Source: Amylibacter sp.
GTDB lineage: Bacteria; Pseudomonadota; Alphaproteobacteria; Rhodobacterales; Rhodobacteraceae
Assembly: GCA_027083485.1 (NCBI GenBank)
Contig: JALWOO010000676.1
Span: 1-14,401, forward strand
Length of the DNA: 14,401 nucleotides
Reading direction: 5' to 3'
Below are positions 14,222 to 14,401 of this stretch, in pieces (the first letter of the stretch is position 1; every line of letters starts with the position of its first letter). The notes under the pieces were generated by a model. That model was given only the letters and a program-made list of their open reading frames with translations, was not told where the DNA came from and made no database searches. Made by a program: the position numbers and the translations under genes.

Positions 14222-14401
14222 ATGACCCAACGGCCAGCCAAAAAATGCCTGCACTGCTCCATGTATCAAAAAACCGGGAATTTCTGTAACCACCTCACCA
14301 GTTCGGAACTGGAAAGCCTCAGCACCAAATCCCGCACCGCCACCCTGAAACGTGGCGAGGCCATCAACAGCGCGGATTTGCTGACCTGGCCAGTTGTGGC
14401 A
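14222..14401 (+). CDS. Crp/Fnr-family transcriptional regulator, N-terminal part (cut by window end)
   Basis: Sixty codons are present and the frame is open at the window end. The N-terminus carries a Cys cluster, C9-LH-C12-x9-C22, followed by L-x3-EL-x2-L (25-32) and L-KRGEAI (46-52), the layout of the start of the Crp/Fnr sensor domain. The Cys pattern suggests an oxygen- or redox-sensing iron-sulfur member, although its spacing differs from the classical FNR pattern I recall and the fourth Cys would lie outside the window. AGGATCGAACAGGA precedes the ATG. It is divergent to the respiratory locus and is an obvious candidate to act on the three FNR-type boxes downstream, which is inference. 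The DNA-binding domain is not in the window. Confidence 0.75.
   Translation, partial: MTQRPAKKCLHCSMYQKTGNFCNHLTSSELESLSTKSRTATLKRGEAINSADLLTWPVVA

Noticed and set aside
1..14401. Mobile elements, CRISPR arrays, tRNA or rRNA genes
   Set aside because: No transposase or integrase frames, terminal inverted repeats, regularly spaced repeats or recognisable structural RNA sequences were seen.

Overview
The window is almost entirely a minus-strand respiratory locus from a moderately GC-rich proteobacterium. It is most likely a marine alphaproteobacterium of the Rhodobacterales type, an inference from the idr-type gene set, the FNR-type boxes and the coding style; nothing in the window fixes the taxon. 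Only the last gene, a Crp/Fnr-family regulator cut by the window end, lies on the plus strand.

Reading in the direction of transcription (high to low coordinates): (1) a divergent Crp/Fnr regulator start (14222 onward, plus) faces a 100-aa exported or anchored protein of unknown function (13639-13941). (2) An operon behind a perfect FNR-type box (13606-13619) encodes two 41-aa single-span membrane peptides, a CydA (cytochrome bd subunit I)-like polytopic protein, a tri-heme cytochrome c, and a 756-aa membrane-anchored protein that joins three cytochrome c domains to an ethylbenzene-dehydrogenase-gamma-like heme domain (13541 down to 8094). There is no CydB. (3) A periplasmic YfdX-family protein (7023-7913) follows, with its own terminator. 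(4) A second perfect FNR-type box (6897-6910) precedes a tight four-gene operon: two di-heme peroxidase-family cytochromes, a Tat-exported Rieske protein and a molybdopterin oxidoreductase of the arsenite-oxidase superfamily. This gene set matches dissimilatory iodate reductase (idrA, idrB, idrP1, idrP2). (5) A HEAT-repeat protein (1-1057, running off the window) follows, with a near-perfect FNR-type box (1114-1127) in front of it.

Working model (inference): under low oxygen an FNR/Anr-type regulator switches on all three units. Periplasmic IdrAB reduces iodate with electrons from c-type cytochromes, and the two peroxidase-like proteins handle peroxide or reactive intermediates made at the Mo site. 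The CydA-like/multiheme membrane complex is the most unusual part. By alignment from memory it keeps the N-terminal heme-ligand His of CydA but appears to have lost two other heme-ligand positions and the GRxPW motif. It has c-type and EB_dh-type heme partners instead of CydB, so it may be an electron-transfer module between the membrane pool and periplasmic acceptors, not a normal oxygen reductase.
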